Shown piece by piece: positions 51,137 to 62,698 of a stretch of 64,000 nt of DNA. Under the pieces are notes generated by a model. The model saw only the letters and a program-made list of their open reading frames with translations, had not been told where the DNA came from and searched no databases. This DNA comes from Xenoacremonium recifei (lineage: Eukaryota; Ascomycota; Sordariomycetes; Hypocreales; Nectriaceae). Each line of letters starts with the position of its first letter. The stretch's first letter is position 1. The stretch is from positions 124,001 to 188,000 of the forward strand of contig WOFQ01000012.1 of assembly GCA_012184525.1 (NCBI GenBank). The letters are read 5' to 3'. The position numbers were made by a program, and so were the translations under genes.

Positions 51137-53579
51137 TCACCGTCTCTTGCCGCCCATCTTCGCCCTCACTTTGCCCTTGCTGGGAACTTTCTTGGCCACC
51201 TTCTTAGGTGCTTCTCCTGACTTGGCCTTAGCCTTGGCTTTGGCCTTTGCTTGAGCCTTTTCCTTGGCCTTCGCCTTCAAATCGGTCTCAGAGTTCTTGC
51301 CCTTTCTCCATTCGCCACCCTCTGCCCTTAGAGCCTTGATGTCAAGACGCTTCTTGTCCTTGTTGCTGAGCTTTCCCGACCCCTTCTTCTTCATGGCCTC
51401 CCTCATGCCGTTCAGTTCATCTTTTCCAGCTTGCTTCGCCTTCTTTTTGTCGTGCTCCGTCTCGAACCATGTTCGTTTAGGTCGCGACTTTATCTCAGCT
51501 TCGTGCTCGATCAGGTTCTCGCCCTTCTTGACCTGCATCTCAACTTGCGCCAACTGCTTCTCCTCCTTCTCCTCCTTCATGATCTCGTCAATCTCATCGT
51601 CCATTTCGTCGATTTGGTCTTGGAGCTTGTCTGCGTCCGCGGCTTCGATGACTCGGCTGATAATCTTGGCGCCTTGAGCCTTGCCTGCCTTGACGGCCGC
51701 TTTGACGACCTTTCGATCAGGCTCAGCGGCCAACGTCAGAGCGGTACCCTTTCGCCCTGCTCGAGCGGTACGACCGACTCTGTGGACGTAAATTTCTAGT
51801 GACTGAGGGGCTTCGTAGTTGATGACAGTGTCTACTCCCTTGATATCCAGACCACGAGAGGCCAGATCAGTCGCCAGAAGATACGAGACCTTGCCGTCTC
51901 TGAAAGCCTCTACACTCGCAATACGCTGGGAGATATTAGCAATGAGGTTTTATCAAGTAACATGAGCGCCTCACCTGTGTCTGATTCATGCTACCATGAA
52001 GCTCTGCACACGACATTCCAAGAAGACCAAATATTATGCGAGCTCGATGAGCCTCCTTCTTTTGACGGAAGAAGATGATGACTCTCTCAGTGTAGAGAGT
52101 TTTGCAGATATGGGCTAGGTAACCCATTCGCTTCTCCTCACGGCCTGGGCGGAGACGAACAAACTCCTGAACCAGAGTAGTAACCGTCTTCTTTTGAGAA
52201 TCCACCATGACTCGCGCAGGTTTGTTCAAGCCGACCCGAATCAAACGATCGACCGTTGAAGTCATGGTAGCGGAGAAGAGCATGGTTTGGCGAGACTTAG
52301 GGAGGGTGGTGAGAATTTCGTTCAGTTCGTCGGCGAATCCGTCTTCGAGCATTCGATCGGCTTCATCGAGAATCAGAATTTCAACGGTGTCGACGTTGAA
52401 GCTGGCTGAGTTTCGCATGTGGTCAATGAAACGACCGGGAGTCGCAATAATGACATCGGGCCTCAACCGCAACTCGGCTTCTTGCATTTTGAGACTCAGA
52501 CCACCTACGGCCAGTGTGAATTTGATGTCGGTGTGTTGGGCAAGCTTCGTGGCTACAGCATGGCACTGTATCGCCAACTCACGGGTCGGGGTTAGAATGA
52601 CGACTCGAGTAGTCGGGACCTTTTTTGGCCGGTAAAGCAGACGCTCAAGAATGGGAACCACGAAGGCGCCCGTTTTTCCGGAACCAGTGACTGCACCACC
52701 AACAAGATCCTTGCCCATGAGGGCAATGGGAATAGTCTTGGCCTGGATAGGAGTGGGCTTGGAGAAACCTACGGAGGCAAGACCTCGAAGAATTGGACGA
52801 GACAACGACATGGCCTGGAAGGATGAAGCGTCCGTCTTCTTCCCAGACTTGGGTTTCTCTTCGGGGGCAAAGAAGGCTTGACGTTTGGCCTCTTCTTCGG
52901 CATCTTCCTCGTCGCTAGCGTCCGAGACATCGTCATCGGGGTGTCCTACAGGAGTTGCGACGGAATCGTTGTCGGAAGCGGCTTCGTCGTCATCCTCGTC
53001 TTGAGACGCCTTCTCTTCCTTTTCTTCGTCACCGTCAGACTCGTCGTCTTCAGAAGCTACGTTCATGCCGAACGCATCATCTGCGAGGACCTCATCATCG
53101 TCATCGTCCAGGTCAACATCCATGCCATTGTCATCTTCAGCCTCCTCAGCGTCCTCTGCCTCTGGCACGTCTTCTTCCGTTGGCTTTCCGTTCTTCTTCT
53201 CCCTCCGTCGACGGATGATTTCGTCAAGATCGACGCCCTTCTTGTCTGCGTTCATTCCCTTCTTGGCGCCATCAAATCCCCATCCTTCAATTTCCTCGGT
53301 GCCGAAGTCGCCAGCATCGTCGGCTGCGAATTCGAATTCCGAGTCCATAGCACCATCGTCGTCTTCCTTCTGGCCCCAGATGCCCTCCGGCTGCTCATCT
53401 TCCTCGGGGGTATCATCTCGCTTCGCCTTTTTAGAGCTTTTGGGTGCCTTGGAAGTCTTGGCCTTTTTCTTCGGAGGCTGTTCGACAACCTGCTCTTCCT
53501 CGATGGGACCGTCTTCGTTGTCCGAAATTGTGTGAATGAAGTCGTCTTCAGCGGGTTTCCGCTTCTGGGAAGGAGCCAT
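51137..53579 (-). CDS. DRS1: DEAD-box RNA helicase, DRS1 type
   Basis: ATP-dependent RNA helicase of nucleolar 60S ribosome assembly (yeast Drs1, human DDX27). Exons 53579-51975 and 51925-51137 (49-nt intron, GTGAGG to CCCAG) give 797 residues. An acidic, low-complexity N-terminus (1-280) contains EDEEDAEEEAKRQ-like stretches and a KKKAKTSKAPK signal. Helicase motifs in order: Q motif FSKPTPIQAKTIP, I AVTGSGKTGAF, Ia PTRELAIQ, Ib TPGRF, II DEAD, III SAT, IV IIFFRQK, V ATDLASRGLDIKG, VI HRVGRTARAGRKG. The intron falls between Q of MNQTQ and RIASVEAF. The C-terminal tail is Lys/Glu coiled coil ending in an alternating KAKAKAKAKAK run, an unusually regular basic tract. Start MAPSQKRKPAEDD at 53579. 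Confidence 0.96.
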
Positions 53580-54099
53580 CTTGTCTATAGAATTGGCTGG
53601 TATAATGAGAGTGGTGATGGCGGGGGCATGCTTCGTCAAAAAATCAATGCGATTTTCCAGCAGGCCCAGCTTTTTTTTCTGCCGCTTCCAAAATTTTGGC
53701 GGTGAGAGACAAGCTCCGGCCAGGTCCCTGAAGCCGCCGGCCCACGCCGCTGGGACTTAGAAGACGGCACGTGACTCCGTTCAACTTCAGAGGAAGGAGG
53801 GGGCCATCGGCAGGCCGTGGTTCCCCCGAGTAACCCCTCCACTGTTGATTGGTCGACCGTCCACTGACCCTCGCTGCCAACACTTTCTGGAATCAGCGCG
53901 AAGCTGGACTGTTTTAATTTCTCCAGCATCCGACTGTTTTGCCGCTGCCTGCGCCATCACGAGCTTTCTGTCCAGGCTTATTTGCAATCCTTAATATCCC
54001 TCGTTGCCATCCGCCAACATCTACATTCTCAACTTCGCTCCATTCCGCGTTGCCGTCGCCCCCCGAATCCGTTACCGACCAACATCATAACACGTCAAG
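53580..54099. promoter_or_regulatory. Divergent intergenic region, DRS1 / EB1
   Basis: 520 bp between two start codons on opposite strands. No motif I can name confidently. Confidence 0.55.
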
Positions 54100-55076
54100 A
54101 TGGGCGAGTCAAGGTGGGTTGTCCGGCGCGATAGGGAGTCTTTCCTGGCGAACAGAGCTCTTGCTAACGTGCACCGATGCTAGACAGGAACTTGTTCAGT
54201 GGCTGAACAGCCTTCTTCAGCTCAACATCACCAAGGTTGAACAATGCGGTACTGGGTGAGTCTCCCTAACCCCTCCCTTTGTTTGGCCTGGCACCATCGC
54301 CATAGCGGATGCGCGGCCCTCCCTGACCCCGCGAACGGCCACGGTCAGTCGAAGAAGCACAACGCTCACAAGTCGCTCTCCAGTGCCGCCCTCTGCCAAG
54401 TATTTGACAGCATTTACATGGATGTTCCCATGTCTAAAGTCAAGTTTAACGTGAACTCCGAGTACTTGTATGTTCAAAACTTCAAGGTGCTCCAAAGTAA
54501 GTTGGAATTGTTTTGACCCACGCCCCCTGGACGCCAGACTTATGGTTTCTAGATACTTTCACCAAGCACCAGATCGACAAGCCTATCCCCGTGTCGGCCC
54601 TTATCAAGTGCAAGATGCAGGACAACCTCGAGTTCCTGCAGTGGACGAAGAGGTTCTGGGACCTCAACTTCCCTGACCATGATTACGATGCGGTCGCTCG
54701 ACGAAAGGGCGGCTCCCTTCCCCCTAGCCAGGCCTCATCCCGACCGGCTACTACAACCGCGGCGCGCCGAGGAGGTACGACTCCCAGCGGCGGACCCCGA
54801 CTCGCCAAGGCGGCTGGCCCAGGCACGGCCGCCCTGCAACAGGAGAACGCCACCTTGAAGGAGACGGTCGTCGGTCTCGAGAGGGAACGTGACTTTTACT
54901 TCAGCAAGCTCCGAGACATTGAATTGCTGATCCAGCAGGCGGTTGAGGAAGACCCCGAGCTGGAGAAGCAAGAAGATGGCCTCATCAAGCAAATCCAGAC
55001 CATTCTGTACTCGACGGAGGAGGGATTCGAGATCCCGGCTGAGGGCGAGGGTTTGGACGACCAGGAGACTTTCTAA
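54100..55076 (+). CDS. BIM1: EB1-family microtubule plus-end protein
   Basis: EB1/Bim1/Mal3 binds growing microtubule ends and recruits other plus-end proteins. Exons 54100-54113 (14 nt, MGES plus two bases), 54184-54255, 54384-54496 and 54553-55076 total 723 nt, 240 residues. The calponin-homology domain (1-130) reads ELVQWLNSLLQLNITKVEQCGTG, then CQVFDSIYMDVPMSKVKFN, FKVLQNTFTKH, and ALIKCKMQDNLEFLQW. After a basic Ser/Thr/Arg linker (150-185) comes a coiled coil (about 187-235) with the EB1 region VVGLERERDFYFSKLRDIELL. The end is EGEGLDDQETF, acidic with C-terminal Phe rather than the EEY/F of animal EB1, as in fungi. Each splice joins in frame and restores family residues. Confidence 0.95.
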
Positions 55077-56106
55077 GGGCGGGGTTAACGCGACGGGGAG
55101 AGCTGTACATGGACTTGATTGAACACGAGCGTGTTTTGTGGAGGACGCGGGCTGCGCCGAAGTAGAGCTGCACCGCGTCAGGGCATGGCAAGGAGTTGAG
55201 GCCTCGGGATCCTGAGGACACATGACATGATAGGACAATGGTTGGCGCTGTAGCGGCCTTTTCTACGTTCAGGGGATTCTCCAGCCTCTGGACAGGTATA
55301 AAAATTCATCTCGTTGGACATCTCGAGGGATGGTGCGCGGCATACCGTGAGAATGCGTGCTCGAGCTTGATCCTTCGCTGAAGCTTGGACGCATGAGATA
55401 TTGCTGTGAAGACCACTAGCTCTTATTGACATGGGGATGATTCCCTCATCGAAAGGCAGCAACCTGGATCAAGCCATTGGACTAGGCGCCGACTTACCGT
55501 GAATCCGTCTGCTACATGGCACAACGGGGACCAATGATACCAGGCAGCGCTCAAATTATCAAGACAATGAACCTGAGCAGAGCCCCTGCAACACCGTCGG
55601 TAGCCATCCATTCGTCACCAGGTTTTACTGTCATTCGGTACTGATGATGACGGATTTAGCGCTTAACTGGAAGCGCCATGTCGTAGACGATGTCTCAATC
55701 CAGTCGGTGAGTGATGAAGGTGAGTGCCCGGATAGACCAGGCGCCGGCAGTCCTTCCATGGCAGGCTCCAGCTGCAGGAGACGCTAAACCTTCCACTGTC
55801 CGCTGGCTCCACCTCACTAAACTCCAGGGCGGCCCAGCCTCTTCAAGGTTGGTCCCTTGACGAACGAATGCCCATGACGCATTTCGTCCTGTCCACGCCC
55901 GTGACCTCTTTGAGCTTGAACCTTGACCCCCAATTCTTGTCTTCTTCATCACCATCAACTCGTGGAAGCGTGCTTTCTCAATTACTGTACACATAGCTGC
56001 ATATTTGCGCTCTTCACCCTGCACGAATCCCATTCCGAGGCCTCCGCAGCCACCTCCGTACGCATTGAACTGAGGACATCATCATCCTCCCCAACAAGGG
56101 CCCAAC
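55077..56106. other. Spacer between EB1 and VAM7
   Basis: 1.03 kb with EB1 3' flank and VAM7 promoter. No gene supported. Confidence 0.55.
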
Positions 56107-57192
56107 ATGGCACCGCCGCCCGAAATCGCCATCCCCTCGACCAGCGTCTCGGACGAGAACTCGTCCAAGCCCTACACGCTCTACAACATCACACTCCGCC
56201 TGCCCCTCCGCTCGTTCGTCGTCCAGAAGCGTTACTCCGACTTCGCCACCCTCAACCAGACGCTCGTGCAGCAGGTCGGCGCTGCACCACCTGAGCCGTT
56301 GCCCGGCAAGCACTGGCTCAAGTCGACCGTCAACTCGCCGGAGTTGACGCGCGAGCGCCAAGCCGGTCTCGAGAAATACCTGAGAGCTATCGCCGAGACG
56401 CCGGACCGTCGGTGGAGGGACACATCGGCGTGGCGGGCGTTCCTCAACCTGCCCAGCTCGAGCACGACGACCTCGCAGATCTCAGCGGCCGGGTTGGTGG
56501 CCAACGCGGCAGCAGGCGCGGCGGACCCTGGGACGTGGCTGGATGTACATAGGGAGTTGAAGCAGTGTCTACATGAGGCAAGGCAGTGCCTGTCCCGAAG
56601 AGATGCAGCGGTTGACAGTGGAAACTCGACAGCAGCAGTAGAGGCTGGGGCGGCGGCCAAGAGAGTCCTAGTTAAGGCAGGGACATTGATTGCTACACTT
56701 GCAGACGGGCTGCGAAAGATCCAAGAGTCTGCAAGATTGGGAGAGGGCGAGCTACGACGGCGGCGAGACCTCGTCTCCCAGGCTCGTATGGAGCGTGACG
56801 GGCTCGACAAGCTCTCCAACAGCATGCCCAGCTCCGCCGCGAACGGCTCCCGCGCAGGCGCAAGCCAAGGCCAAGCTTCAGAGTCGGACAAGGCGACACT
56901 TCTGCGCGGCGGTCGACCCGGCGGCAGAGTTCTCGGGGCGCCGCTCCCGGAGACGGACAAGACACGGGAGCTGGACAATGCAGGCGTACTACTGCTACAG
57001 CAAGAGGAAATGAAGGCGCAAGACCTCCAGGTAGATCAGCTGGCGGCCATTATTCGGCGGCAGAAGGAGATGGGCATCCAGATCAACGAAGAGGTCGAGC
57101 GGCAGACACAGATGCTGGACCTGCTAGACGACGACGCCACGCGGGTGCAGGGCAAGATCAAGGTGGCCAACAACCGCATCCGCAAGATGTGA
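56107..57192 (+). CDS. VAM7: VAM7-like vacuolar SNARE (PX domain, Qc-SNARE)
   Basis: Soluble Qc-SNARE that promotes homotypic vacuole fusion together with the HOPS complex. 361 residues, one exon, ATG at 56107. The PX domain (about 1-120, phosphatidylinositol-3-phosphate binding) contains VVQKRYSDFATLNQTL and LPGKHWLKST with RERQAGLEKYLRAI. A linker follows with Ser/Ala-rich and charged segments. The C-terminal SNARE helix (about 300-361) is QVDQLAAIIRRQKEMGIQI and then NEEVERQTQMLDLLDDD, whose zero-layer glutamine I place at about residue 333. There is no membrane anchor, as in Vam7; it is recruited by PX lipid binding. Length (yeast Vam7 316) and architecture fit. Confidence 0.9.
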   Translation: MAPPPEIAIPSTSVSDENSSKPYTLYNITLRLPLRSFVVQKRYSDFATLNQTLVQQVGAAPPEPLPGKHWLKSTVNSPELTRERQAGLEKYLRAIAETPDRRWRDTSAWRAFLNLPSSSTTTSQISAAGLVANAAAGAADPGTWLDVHRELKQCLHEARQCLSRRDAAVDSGNSTAAVEAGAAAKRVLVKAGTLIATLADGLRKIQESARLGEGELRRRRDLVSQARMERDGLDKLSNSMPSSAANGSRAGASQGQASESDKATLLRGGRPGGRVLGAPLPETDKTRELDNAGVLLLQQEEMKAQDLQVDQLAAIIRRQKEMGIQINEEVERQTQMLDLLDDDATRVQGKIKVANNRIRKM

Positions 57193-60100
57193 CGGGCACT
57201 AATTCTCGTCATCGTACGCGCCGTGCTGCTGGCCGTCGAAGTGCTCGTGTGGTGGCTCTGGCTGGCAGGCTGGATCACCACGGCGATGTCATGGATTGCA
57301 GACATCGTGACGATGATTGTGCAGCCGCGATAGCGATGGCGAACAGACGACGGGCAAAGAGAAGAGATGGGATCTGATTCTTAACGGCGCATCAGCATGC
57401 TTTGGGTTCAGGAGAAGGACAGGAGGAGTTTCGGACGGGAAGAATGTCTTTGGTTCAAACGAGTTACCCGTAACTTTCAGTATGTACACTGGGCACCTGC
57501 ATGGAGTCTGGCATTTCAATTGGAGATATCTGATAGCTGAGCGAAGTGTTTGATGTTGTTTCAGCGGCGGTAAACGATCATGATTGCGTGCGTGTTTGGG
57601 GTAGAGTGTTTACTCTGAATCTCTATGCATCCATCGTGTGTCCACAGCAACATGTAGCAAGAGACGAGACAACATCCATCTCACAACCCATTGTGTGCTT
57701 ACGGTATCGCATTGGGTTTCATCACGAGACAGACACATGGCCGTTTCTAAAAACACAAAGCCTGCCTCGTATTGCACCAGCGGATTCACATGCAATGGCA
57801 CGCAAAGCCAAGCGACCGGGTCGGCCTCGACAGCGACCTCGCGCCGGACCGTTCCACGTGTGCGTCCGCGGCGGCCGGTGGGCTGGTGGCCGACGACTTA
57901 CTCTAGGTGCGCTGATGAGGAAGGTTACAGAATCTTGGCCCAAATGCTGTCGCACGTTGATTGAGAGAGGGTGAAGAGTTTTGTGTTCCTATTCTGTAGA
58001 GAGTGATGGAGGAGGCGGGGAGTGGAGTGGGAGCTGTAGCCGAGTGTGGATTTTAGGCTCCTCTGATAGCAATGCGAGCTTTCATCCGATCTCGGGATGG
58101 CATTCTGTAGATCTGATAAGCAACCTTCCATCCGCAACCCGCCTTGGATGTTGCTGCATTTAGCTACGAATGTAACTGATCCGTCACAAAGCTTCTATTC
58201 AGCTCGGCGCAGGAATGGAACAGGCGCGGCATCATCCATCCATCCATCCATTTTCCATGGGACGGCGCGGGACGGATGGCAGGGTCCACAGCGGAAGAGC
58301 TACGTCACTAGCGAGATGGATCCGCCAACGCGGTGCGGTGGAGGAGAGAAAGGCAGACAGCTGGCGCGTGTTGCTGCCGGGCTCTTGTTGGGGCTGCGGG
58401 TTGCCGGGCAACGGCGGCGGGAAGCAGCGTCGAGCCATTTCGGTTTCCGAGTCCAGTCCATGATGGGCGGCGGCGAAGCGACGGGAGCGGGGAGGATGCC
58501 GCGGATGACGATGGGATGCGATGGATGGATGGATGGATGCGCTGCCCGACAGAGAGTGCCAACGCAGCAGCAGGCCACTGTGTGTCCATCAATTCCTTTG
58601 CGGCTGCAGGATCGTCGTCGTAGGCCTCCTCGGGCATGTCACGAAACGCCGCTCACACGGAAGAGGGTGTCAACGGCAACCAAGCAACGTCTCCCCACAC
58701 CGCCCGCACGATCCCGTTGACGCTGGCGGGCTGGTTGGACTGGGCGAGTGCCAATTGGCGACGACGGCCAGCGACGTGTTCTGTTTGCGGAGCCATGGTT
58801 CGTCAGGGTGAGAGATGAGCTCATGTCGGTCATTGGCAGCAGCGAGCACGGGGACAGGTTCTTCGCGGGCTCTGACAGCCTTGTCCACAGCAAAGTCGTT
58901 CGCGCTTCTGCCCTCGTCGGCGCTGAGGATGGTCGTCAATCTCTCGCGGCCAGACGAGACGTTGGAGGCGAGACAGGGGAGTCCCAGCAAGCGGTTGATG
59001 AGCGACGGTCTGTGCCGGACAGGTCACGAGGCGTCGAGTCTTCGTACGATGTGGCTCCGAGCGATTGTTGAGCCGCTGCTGACCCGACAATGCTGCATTG
59101 TCCCCGTTTCGCCGTGAGTGTTTTGCGCCGTTGCTCTGTGGTGTTGTTGCTTTTTCCACTGCTGCCATGGCGATGCTGCAGGCAGATGGATGCCGCATGC
59201 AGGGCTTCGCAACGGTTGACAGCAGAAGAGACGACGAGAAATCCCGGGCTGCTGCTGTCATGCAGGGCCGAGCCGACCGCGCGAGCCCCGAGTCGCAGCC
59301 CGTAAGCGACATGATTTGCATGATGGTGATGGTGATGACGATGAGGACTCATTGTCTCGTTTCCGAGCTCACGCCCTGGTCCTGGAGAAAAGAAGACGAG
59401 AGGAAAATCGACAGCAGGTCCGTCCAATCCGCGCCTGCCTCCGCCTCCAGGACCCCTGGCGCCGAGTCCACTCCGCTGGAAGCCCACTGGACGCCCACTG
59501 GCCAGCGCCTGCTGCAGCACGCCTAGCGCCCTATCACAAGCTCTGGCACAGCACGCTAGGGGTCCGCCCACGCTGCGTCCCGCCCGCCGTCTTGTCCTGG
59601 GCTTCTAGCGTGAGCGTGCATGGGCAGGAGCGTCCAAGAGAATGGAAAGTGCTCGACGGCTTCTCCACCAAAGTAAACAAGCTCGTCACTCATCACTCTC
59701 CCACTTCCTCCTCCCCCCCAACCTAGAAGCGGCCTTTTTCTGTGCTCCGACACCCTCCCGCCCGTTGCCTCCTCCTCCTTTTCATTTTGATTTATCCAGC
59801 TTTTGTACAGTACCGCACTGTCCTGTGTTTTTTGTGCCTCGTTCTCGTTTCCAATACACGCTTGGAGCGAGCGAGGATCCTTCCCCCCGGTCATCCAGCC
59901 AGCCACCCAGGAAAAAAAAAAGACGAGACACCATCGTGGGCTCCTCTTCCTTTCTTGCTTTTGGCGCTTCCCCCTCCCCATCCGCTTGCCGTTTGCCTTG
60001 CTGCGTGTGTGTGCGTGTCCGTTGCATTTGGTTTGCATCAGCTCTGGAGCCTGGAGTTTGTCCGTTTTCTCTGTTTCGGTAAGTTTCCCTTCCCGGGGTC

Positions 60101-60403
60101 TCTCAGACTCTCTGATTCCTCAGGGTCCACCTCATTCCGAGAGTGAGATGACCTTGAAATCTCCCACCCCCAGCCACTCTCGTCAATATCGCTCTCCCCC
60201 TTTTGCATCGTTCCAGAATGCCTCTGAAGCATGCCGATATTAATTCGAGCCAGTTTCCGTCACGACCTCACGACCTTTAATGGCTTCCTCAAGATTCCCC
60301 TAGACCGAGCGATATCGCCAGCGTATTCGTCTTAGACCCTGAACCGAAAGTCAACACCACAGAATCGTCCTCGCAACGCCCACGCATCCTGTACTGAGTG
60401 GTC
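57193..60403. other. 3.2-kb gene-poor region with microsatellites and long pyrimidine-rich leader
   Basis: 3' flank of VAM7 and likely promoter and 5' leader of the next gene. It holds CCAT-type repeats near 58233-58250 and GGAT-type repeats near 58522-58539, and a strongly pyrimidine-rich stretch at about 59700-60180. The frames here (up to about 200 residues) are low-complexity and unsupported. Confidence 0.55.
58236..58539. repeat. CCAT and GGAT microsatellites in inverted orientation
   Basis: CCATCCATCCATCCA at 58236-58250 is complementary to the TGGA-type run at 58522-58539, about 270 bp apart. A hairpin is possible, but simple tetranucleotide repeats are common and this may be chance. 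Confidence 0.6.
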
Positions 60404-62698
60404 ATGAGCGGTCCCCCGCCGCCTCCGCCACATGGCGGAGTGCCCAAGGGCTCCGGTCTGCCTCCTGGTAAATACGACATCTTCGTCATCCCCGAGCACT
60501 CGGCCGGCTCCGGCTTCCTCTACCTACCTTCGCTGCGGCCAAATGTCAACAGCTTCGCCGCTGGCTTTGCCACAGCTCTGATCCTCGTGGCCTTGTTCCA
60601 AAGTATGGCTCCGGCATTCCGGGCCTGGTGGGACGGGTTCCAAGGGATGGGCAACATGGGCATCGCCATGATGGTCATGGGCGTTGGCTTTGGGGCCTGG
60701 AGCCTGGGTAGGATCCAGGAGGGTGGTAGTCGTCCGAGGTACGGTCCCAGCGCCTCGGGATTCAACGATGGATCAGGAGGATACGGGGGAACAGGCTCAA
60801 GGACGTCTGCCAACTCTGGCGGTCCTCGGCCGCCCCCTCATGGTAACAGTACGCCTCCTCCACCTCCGCCTCACAACGAGCCTCCTCCTCAACCGCCGCC
60901 ACAGCAGGAGCGACATAAGAGTAACGCCTGGGAGGCTCCTGGGACCCCCCCTCCGGATTCGGAACCCAGACCGCCTCCCAGGTCTCATCCCCCACCTCCT
61001 CAGACTCCGCCTCAAACCCCTCCTAGATCTCAGTCAAGGCCACCTCCGACACCCAAGTCAGAGGGACCGCCGAAACGAGACTCGTCAACATGGGAGAAGG
61101 CCCGAGAGGAACTGAGGAAGAAGGAGGAGGAGCGCAAGGCGAGAGAGGCAGAGCAAAAGAGGCGAGATGATGCAGCTAGGAGACTAGCAGAACTGCGAGC
61201 AAGAGAGGCTAAGGAACGACAGGAACGGGAAAAAGAACGGGAGCGACTAGCCCGGGAAGCCAAAGAGCGTAAGGAGCGCATCGAAGCGGAACAACGGGCA
61301 AAGGAACTGTCCGAAAAATTAGAGCAGGAACGAAAAGAACGGGAACGACTGGAAAAGGAGGCCAGAGAAATTAGGGAGCGAGAAGAACAACGGTTACGGG
61401 ATATCAAAGCAGAAGAGGACCGGAAACAGAAGGAAGCTCAGGAACGCGAAGACAAACGCAAGAAGGAAGCACTCGAACGAGAAGAGCGACGGAAGAGGCT
61501 TCAGAAACAACGCGAAGAAATGAGAAAACGTGAGGCAGAGGAGGCCCAACGACGCGAAGAGGCCAAGAAAAAGAAGGACGAGGAAAGTGCCAAGGCGGAG
61601 GCTGAGAAGGAAAAGGTCCAAGCCGAGTCGTATACTCAGGCGCGAAAGGGCACCGGGTATGCGTTCTCCAACACTGGAGAGAAGACAAGCATGTGGCCCA
61701 ATGGGCGACCGCCGGTGGCCAAGTCAACGACTTCGTCTTCGCCTGGCACGCCCAAACCTCCAGCGAGCCCAAGCGTGACATCAGATGCCACCACGAAGCC
61801 GCCGCCTGGTTCGTCAGCCAACCGGTCCAACGTTAGCAACAGCAAGACAGGAAAGACGGATGAATCACACTCGTATCGGCCGTACGACAAACCCAAGCAG
61901 CCCCAGCGTAAGAGGTCAACATCCTCTTTGACGGGGTCCGAGTCATCGTGGGCGCCATCCCAGACAACCACGCGTACGTCGCCGCCGCCATCTGTGCGAG
62001 GGCCCTACAGCACCAACGACCCCGAGAAGATTGTCATCTCAGCCGTGTACCTCTTCATGAACCAGTATGCGAAGACACCCGCCAGCCAATTGATATCGGG
62101 CGTCGGGGCTGTCACGGATGGCCTCATCCTCCGCATAACGACCGAGGGGCTTTTCATCGACGACGACGTTCGTGGGGTGCCTCAGCGTGAATGGGATGTC
62201 AAGGCCTGGACCCTCAAGCTCACTGAGGTATGGTGTCCTCCCCATTGTCTCAACAACAACACCACGTACTCGACGCCGGCTGCGGCCAAGACCAACCCGC
62301 TGCTGTACAAGATGGCTGCATCTCGGAACCGGGACCGTGGCTCTACTAAGCCGCTGACTGGTGACGAGGCCGACCTGTACCTGAACGACATGTTACGTGC
62401 CTGCAAGGACTGCTGCAAACTCGGTTTGTGCGATCAAAAGTTCAAGGGCACCAACCCCCCATCGTCGACGGGCCAGACCGGGGAGTGGAAGTCGAAGGGT
62501 CTTCATATTCTTCGAGCGACAGTTCGCGACCAGGAAGGCAAACGGTATGTTTTCGTCATCGATGAGACGGAGGCTTGGAAGATGGCAATGGGTCTGCAAC
62601 GTCTTCGACGAGGTACGCAAGTTCGACAACTCGGTCTGAGTGGGCTCGCGGGATCGGAGGCTCGGGGCACGTTGGAGATGCTTGGCTGGACAGCTTGA
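60404..62698 (+). CDS. Fungus-specific membrane protein: Pro-rich, two TM helices, long coiled coil
   Basis: 764 residues from the ATG at 60404 (MSGPPPPPPHGG); an in-frame GTG at 60398 is not credible. I do not recognise a named family. Two hydrophobic helices at about residues 50-72 (FAAGFATALILVALFQS) and 84-103 (GIAMMVMGVGFGAWSLG) could form a hairpin. Then come a Gly/Ser and Pro-rich region (110-225) and a long Glu/Lys/Arg coiled coil (about 225-410; REREKERERLAREAKERKER-like). A second Ser/Thr-rich stretch follows, then a C-terminal domain from about 540 with a conserved look: EKIVISAVYLFMNQYAKTP, VRGVPQREWDVKAWTL, and CKDCCKLGLC. The four close cysteines are notable. Membrane location inferred; function unknown. 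It sits after an unusually long leader region. Confidence 0.8.
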   Translation: MSGPPPPPPHGGVPKGSGLPPGKYDIFVIPEHSAGSGFLYLPSLRPNVNSFAAGFATALILVALFQSMAPAFRAWWDGFQGMGNMGIAMMVMGVGFGAWSLGRIQEGGSRPRYGPSASGFNDGSGGYGGTGSRTSANSGGPRPPPHGNSTPPPPPPHNEPPPQPPPQQERHKSNAWEAPGTPPPDSEPRPPPRSHPPPPQTPPQTPPRSQSRPPPTPKSEGPPKRDSSTWEKAREELRKKEEERKAREAEQKRRDDAARRLAELRAREAKERQEREKERERLAREAKERKERIEAEQRAKELSEKLEQERKERERLEKEAREIREREEQRLRDIKAEEDRKQKEAQEREDKRKKEALEREERRKRLQKQREEMRKREAEEAQRREEAKKKKDEESAKAEAEKEKVQAESYTQARKGTGYAFSNTGEKTSMWPNGRPPVAKSTTSSSPGTPKPPASPSVTSDATTKPPPGSSANRSNVSNSKTGKTDESHSYRPYDKPKQPQRKRSTSSLTGSESSWAPSQTTTRTSPPPSVRGPYSTNDPEKIVISAVYLFMNQYAKTPASQLISGVGAVTDGLILRITTEGLFIDDDVRGVPQREWDVKAWTLKLTEVWCPPHCLNNNTTYSTPAAAKTNPLLYKMAASRNRDRGSTKPLTGDEADLYLNDMLRACKDCCKLGLCDQKFKGTNPPSSTGQTGEWKSKGLHILRATVRDQEGKRYVFVIDETEAWKMAMGLQRLRRGTQVRQLGLSGLAGSEARGTLEMLGWTA

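Noticed and set aside
52878..53705. Plus-strand frame of 275 residues
   Set aside because: Antisense of the acidic N-terminus of DRS1; hydrophobic appearance is the expected complement.
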